A stretch of DNA of 9,734 bases, taken from CAZSNH01 sp052388455. Its GTDB lineage: Bacteria > Pseudomonadota > Alphaproteobacteria > Rhizobiales > Hyphomicrobiaceae. Shown piece after piece: positions 7,084 through 9,734 of this stretch. The notes below the pieces were generated by a model that worked only from the letters and a program-made list of their open reading frames with translations, was not told the DNA's origin and searched no databases. Each line of letters opens with the position of its first letter. Position 1 is the first letter of the stretch. The DNA is taken from positions 1 through 9,734 of the forward strand of contig JBQTIA010000065.1 of assembly GCA_052388455.1 (NCBI GenBank), read 5' to 3'. A program made the translations under genes and the position numbers.

Positions 7084-7893
7084 ATGACGGCATCGTACTC
7101 GGGCCGCTATCCGATCGAAGCGCGACAGGGCGAGATCGAGCGGCTGATGCTCCAGAGCGCGGCGATGGCGCCCGACACCGAGACGATGCTCGATCGCATC
7201 GGCGTCGCGGCCGGCTGGTCGTGTCTCGACATCGGCTGCGGGCCGGGCGGCATCACTTCCCTTCTGAGCGCGCGCGTGGGGCACAATGGCCGCGTCGTCG
7301 GGCTCGATATGAATCCCGTCTTCCTGGATCATGCGCGCCGCTCGGCGGCGCCGAACGTGACGTTCGTCGAGGGCGATGCCTACGGCTCTGCGCTTCCCAA
7401 TGCCACCTTCGATCTCGTGCATCTGAGATTCGTGGCGAGCACTGCGGGAGAGCCCGAGCGGCTGATCGGTGAAGCCATGCGGCTCGCGAAACCCGGTGGC
7501 ACGATCGCGCTTCAGGAACCGGACGGCACGAGCCTCGCCTGCTATCCGCCGCACGAGGCGTGGGACACTTTGAAGTCCGCCCTGCTCGGTGCTTTCCGCG
7601 GCGTCGGCGCCGATCTCGAATTGGCCCGGCGTCTCTACCACGTCGCGCGAATGGCTGGGCTGTCGGACGTGCAGTTCCGGCCGTTCATTGTGGGCGTTCG
7701 CGCGAGCGATCCGATGGTGGACTACCTTCCCTCGACGGTCGCCTCGCTGCGCGGGACCATTGTTCGTCTCGGCCTCATTCCCGAAGCGGACTTCGACGAG
7801 ACGCTCGAAGCGTGCCGAAGCCACATCCGGCAACCGGGCACCTCCTTCACCATGTACACTGTCGCGCAGGTGTGGGGGCACAAGGCGGGATAG
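7084..7893 (+). CDS. Class I SAM-dependent methyltransferase, substrate unknown
   Basis: The 269-aa protein has a Rossmann-type methyltransferase core. Motif I is CLDIGCGPGG (47-56), which binds S-adenosylmethionine. The acidic end of strand 2 is VVGLDM (71-76), the adenine-contacting segment is EGDAYGSALP (96-105), DLVHLR (110-115) follows, and the post-core strand is PGGTIALQEPD (137-147). This is the UbiE/Methyltransf_11-like layout. The C-terminal part (about 150-269) has no landmark that fixes the substrate, so small-molecule or lipid methylation are both possible. GAGGG lies four bases before ATG 7084, a good ribosome binding site. It may share a transcript with the beta-helix gene upstream. 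It converges on eptA with a 40-bp gap in which I see no terminator. Confidence 0.85.
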   Translation: MTASYSGRYPIEARQGEIERLMLQSAAMAPDTETMLDRIGVAAGWSCLDIGCGPGGITSLLSARVGHNGRVVGLDMNPVFLDHARRSAAPNVTFVEGDAYGSALPNATFDLVHLRFVASTAGEPERLIGEAMRLAKPGGTIALQEPDGTSLACYPPHEAWDTLKSALLGAFRGVGADLELARRLYHVARMAGLSDVQFRPFIVGVRASDPMVDYLPSTVASLRGTIVRLGLIPEADFDETLEACRSHIRQPGTSFTMYTVAQVWGHKAG

Positions 7894-7933
7894 GCGACGT
7901 GCCGGCTACGAATTGTTGAACAGCGTTCGCTCG

Positions 7934-9571
7934 TCAATGTGCCACGCTGGGGACCCTGTCGGCGTGCTCGAGCAGGTCGAGGCGCGGATCGTAGGCCGTT
8001 GAGCGAACCTCGAACAGGCCCAGCAGTGTGGCGAAAACGTTGTCGTGCGACAAGCGACGCTTGCGCCGTTCCTCCATCGCATCGAGGCGGAGATCGTGCC
8101 TCATGCTGTCGCCGAGCCACATGACGGCCGGCACATGCCGCTGGGCCTCAGGGGCCAGCGCGTAGGGTGCCGCATGAAGGTAGAGGCCGTATTCACCGAG
8201 CGACTCGCCGTGATCACTGACGTACATCATGGCGGTCTCGAAGCGTCCGTCATTCCGCTTCAGCAGCTCGACGACCTCGGAGAGCACATAGTCGGTGTAG
8301 AGGATGGCGTTGTCGTAAGCATTGGCGATCTCCTCCGGCGAGCACGAGCCGAGATCATTGGTCCGGCAGACCGGAGTGAACTGCTCGAAACGCTTGGGAT
8401 AACGCTTGTAGTAAGCCGGTCCGTGATTTCCCATCTGGTGCAGCACGATCAGGACGTCGCCCGGCTGTGCGTCGACATACTCCTGCAAGCCATGCAGCAT
8501 GCCCTCGTCGCGACACTCCTCCTCATCGCAGACGGGATTTTTCGCAGGTGACTTGAAGTCTTCGCTCGTGACGCGATCGGCAACACCTTTCGAGCTCGAG
8601 TTGTTGTCCCGCCAAAGCACACTGACACCGGCCCGTTTCAGGACATCGAGCGCATTGTCGTTTGCTTTCGCCTGTTCCACGTCGAACTTCGCGCGGCCGA
8701 GGTTTGAAAACATGCAGGGCACCGAGCGGGCCGTCGAGGTGTCGCAAGACCAGAAATCGGGGAAGTTGAGCACACCAGCCCGCTTCAGCAGCGGGGTCGT
8801 CTCGCGGGCATATCCGTTCAGCGACCAGTGATCCGCGCGCACGGTCTCGCCGACCACCATGATCACCAGCTCGCGATGACCGTCGTCGGCCGGCGTCTTT
8901 GCATCTGCGCCGACGACAAGATGCTGGCGAGTGCCGGACGGCATGGACCGAACCGCCAGCTTGACGGCCGAATAGAGCGCAAAAGTTGGATTGATCTTGT
9001 CGACCAGTTCGCGGTGCTCGCGCATCATCGAAGCGTAGTGGCCGCTGAACGCGAAATAGGCGAGGGCGAGGGCGATACCTGCGCCGCCGGCCAGCTTCAG
9101 CCGTGCGGCGGTCTCCTTCATCCAGTGTGGATGTTCGAGTGGCGCGCAATAGATGGCAAGCGACGGCAGCACACCGAGGACCAGGACATAAAGGGCCAGC
9201 TGCGGACTGATGAGGTCGCTTGCTTCAGCCATATCCGTCTCGAAGATGTTGGCGATCATCCGGTGGTCGAAAATCGTGCCGTACATATTGGAGTAGCAAG
9301 CGATGACGGCACTCAACATGAGAAAAAGAATCAGGATCGGCTTGACCATCGCGCGATGGCAGACGGCCGAGAGAACCAGGACGAAAATCGCGGTGATGTG
9401 GAAAAACAGGGACGCGGCGAACATCAGTCCGTCCGCCGTCGCTCCGAACGTCCTGATCGCGGTGGCAAAAAATGCGACGTTGCCGAACAGGGCCACGAAC
9501 ACCGCGACCGCGACGATCAAACCGCCGCTCGAAAAGCTCCTGGCCCAAGCGCGTCCGAGATTTGGCATCAT
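7934..9571 (-). CDS. eptA: Phosphoethanolamine transferase, EptA/MCR family
   Basis: EptA-type enzymes move phosphoethanolamine from phosphatidylethanolamine onto lipid A at the periplasmic face, lowering surface charge and binding of cationic peptides such as polymyxin. From ATG 9571 the protein is 545 aa, the normal family length. Five N-terminal membrane segments (about 17-38, 46-70, 76-96, 124-144, 161-178) precede the sulfatase-fold domain. Key residues are present: Glu242 in GETVRADHWSLNGY, nucleophile Thr278 in SCDTSTARSVPCMFS, His383 in GNHGPAYYKRYP, and Asp453-His454 in VSDHGES. Six cysteines (276/286, 348/353, 402/410) fit the three conserved disulfides. GAGGAG abuts ATG 9571 and lies 3 bp before ATG 9568, so the second Met may be used. 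The open frame extends to 9700, but the extra 43 residues derive from a palindrome and are unlike the family. No PmrAB-type regulator is nearby, and substrate is inferred from the family. Confidence 0.92.
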   Translation of the reverse strand: MMPNLGRAWARSFSSGGLIVAVAVFVALFGNVAFFATAIRTFGATADGLMFAASLFFHITAIFVLVLSAVCHRAMVKPILILFLMLSAVIACYSNMYGTIFDHRMIANIFETDMAEASDLISPQLALYVLVLGVLPSLAIYCAPLEHPHWMKETAARLKLAGGAGIALALAYFAFSGHYASMMREHRELVDKINPTFALYSAVKLAVRSMPSGTRQHLVVGADAKTPADDGHRELVIMVVGETVRADHWSLNGYARETTPLLKRAGVLNFPDFWSCDTSTARSVPCMFSNLGRAKFDVEQAKANDNALDVLKRAGVSVLWRDNNSSSKGVADRVTSEDFKSPAKNPVCDEEECRDEGMLHGLQEYVDAQPGDVLIVLHQMGNHGPAYYKRYPKRFEQFTPVCRTNDLGSCSPEEIANAYDNAILYTDYVLSEVVELLKRNDGRFETAMMYVSDHGESLGEYGLYLHAAPYALAPEAQRHVPAVMWLGDSMRHDLRLDAMEERRKRRLSHDNVFATLLGLFEVRSTAYDPRLDLLEHADRVPSVAH

Positions 9572-9605
9572 CTCCTCGCCAAAGACTTCCAGCGGCCTAG
9601 CCCGA

Positions 9606-9611
9606 ATTATG
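9606..9611 (-). promoter_or_regulatory. Possible -10 element upstream of eptA
   Basis: CATAAT on the minus strand (9606-9611) is the only good -10-like hexamer between eptA and the palindrome. Its -35 window falls around 9629-9635, at the edge of the palindrome, with no good TTGACA match. If used, transcription would start near 9600, giving a leader of about 30 bases before the ATG at 9571. Confidence 0.25.
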
Positions 9612-9628
9612 CACCAGAACTCGGCCGC

Positions 9629-9734
9629 GATCGCACGAACGTGAGTCGAGCCACGGCGACGACTGGCGACCAGCGTCGCTTGGCCTCCGCTGTTCGCCAT
9701 TCGTCGCCGTGGATCGACTCACGTTCGTGCGATC
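9629..9734. repeat. Long near-perfect inverted repeat (palindrome) upstream of eptA
   Basis: The left arm 9629-9675 and right arm 9688-9734 are reverse complements over 47 nt with three mismatches (9650/9713, 9663/9700 and 9670/9693), around a 12-nt loop (9676-9687). The outer 21 bp, starting GATCGCACGAACG, are perfect. The structure stops exactly at the window edge, so it could be longer, and no target-site duplication can be judged. It has no T-run, so it is not a standard terminator. It could be a MITE/REP-like element, a regulatory hairpin, or a fold-back artefact at a contig end. The mismatches argue against a simple artefact. Confidence 0.85.

Noticed and set aside
7894..7933. Bidirectional terminator between the methyltransferase and eptA
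   Set aside because: The 40-bp gap has no stable inverted repeat and no T-run on either strand.
1..9734. CRISPR array, tRNA or rRNA genes, insertion sequence with transposase
   Set aside because: I saw no regularly spaced repeats, no cloverleaf, no rRNA signature and no transposase-like frame in the window.

Overview
This window is GC-rich chromosomal DNA that looks like an alphaproteobacterium, most probably of the Hyphomicrobiales. The evidence is the coding bias, the dapC-type aminotransferase – ftsK – lolA gene order typical of that group, and a lipid A phosphoethanolamine transferase nearby. I cannot name a genus from sequence alone.

Left edge (1-450). There is no protein gene here, but there are two RNA elements on the minus strand. 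At 125-266 lies a candidate small RNA with its own promoter, two strong hairpins whose loops are C/U-rich and contain an anti-Shine-Dalgarno CCUCC, and a textbook intrinsic terminator (11-bp stem, then TTTTTATTT). Immediately after that terminator, at 124 and running off the left edge, is the 5' end of a bacterial group II intron of the IIC type (GTGCG boundary and domain I hairpins). IIC introns are known to insert just behind terminator hairpins, so this is a real example caught at an sRNA terminator. The intron's reverse transcriptase gene, if present, lies outside the window.

Centre-left (451-5318, minus strand). Three genes read right to left: a DapC-like PLP aminotransferase (lysine/diaminopimelate pathway), the cell-division DNA translocase FtsK, and the periplasmic lipoprotein carrier LolA. 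The first two are essentially contiguous. LolA follows after 151-184 bp, depending on its start, and may have an extra promoter. Together they serve peptidoglycan precursor supply, chromosome segregation at division and outer-membrane lipoprotein traffic.

Centre-right (5528-7893, plus strand). A divergent pair encodes an exported right-handed parallel beta-helix protein of unknown substrate and a class I SAM-dependent methyltransferase of unknown substrate. They are 74 bp apart and look like an accessory cassette.

Right edge (7934-9734). An EptA-family phosphoethanolamine transferase reads on the minus strand, convergent with the methyltransferase. All the expected catalytic and disulfide residues are present. 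Its most likely start is at 9571 or 9568. The open frame continues upstream to 9700 only because it runs into a long near-perfect inverted repeat (9629-9734; 47-nt arms, 12-nt loop) that ends exactly at the window edge.

The items most worth a second look are the sRNA, the intron placed on its terminator, and the large palindrome in front of eptA.
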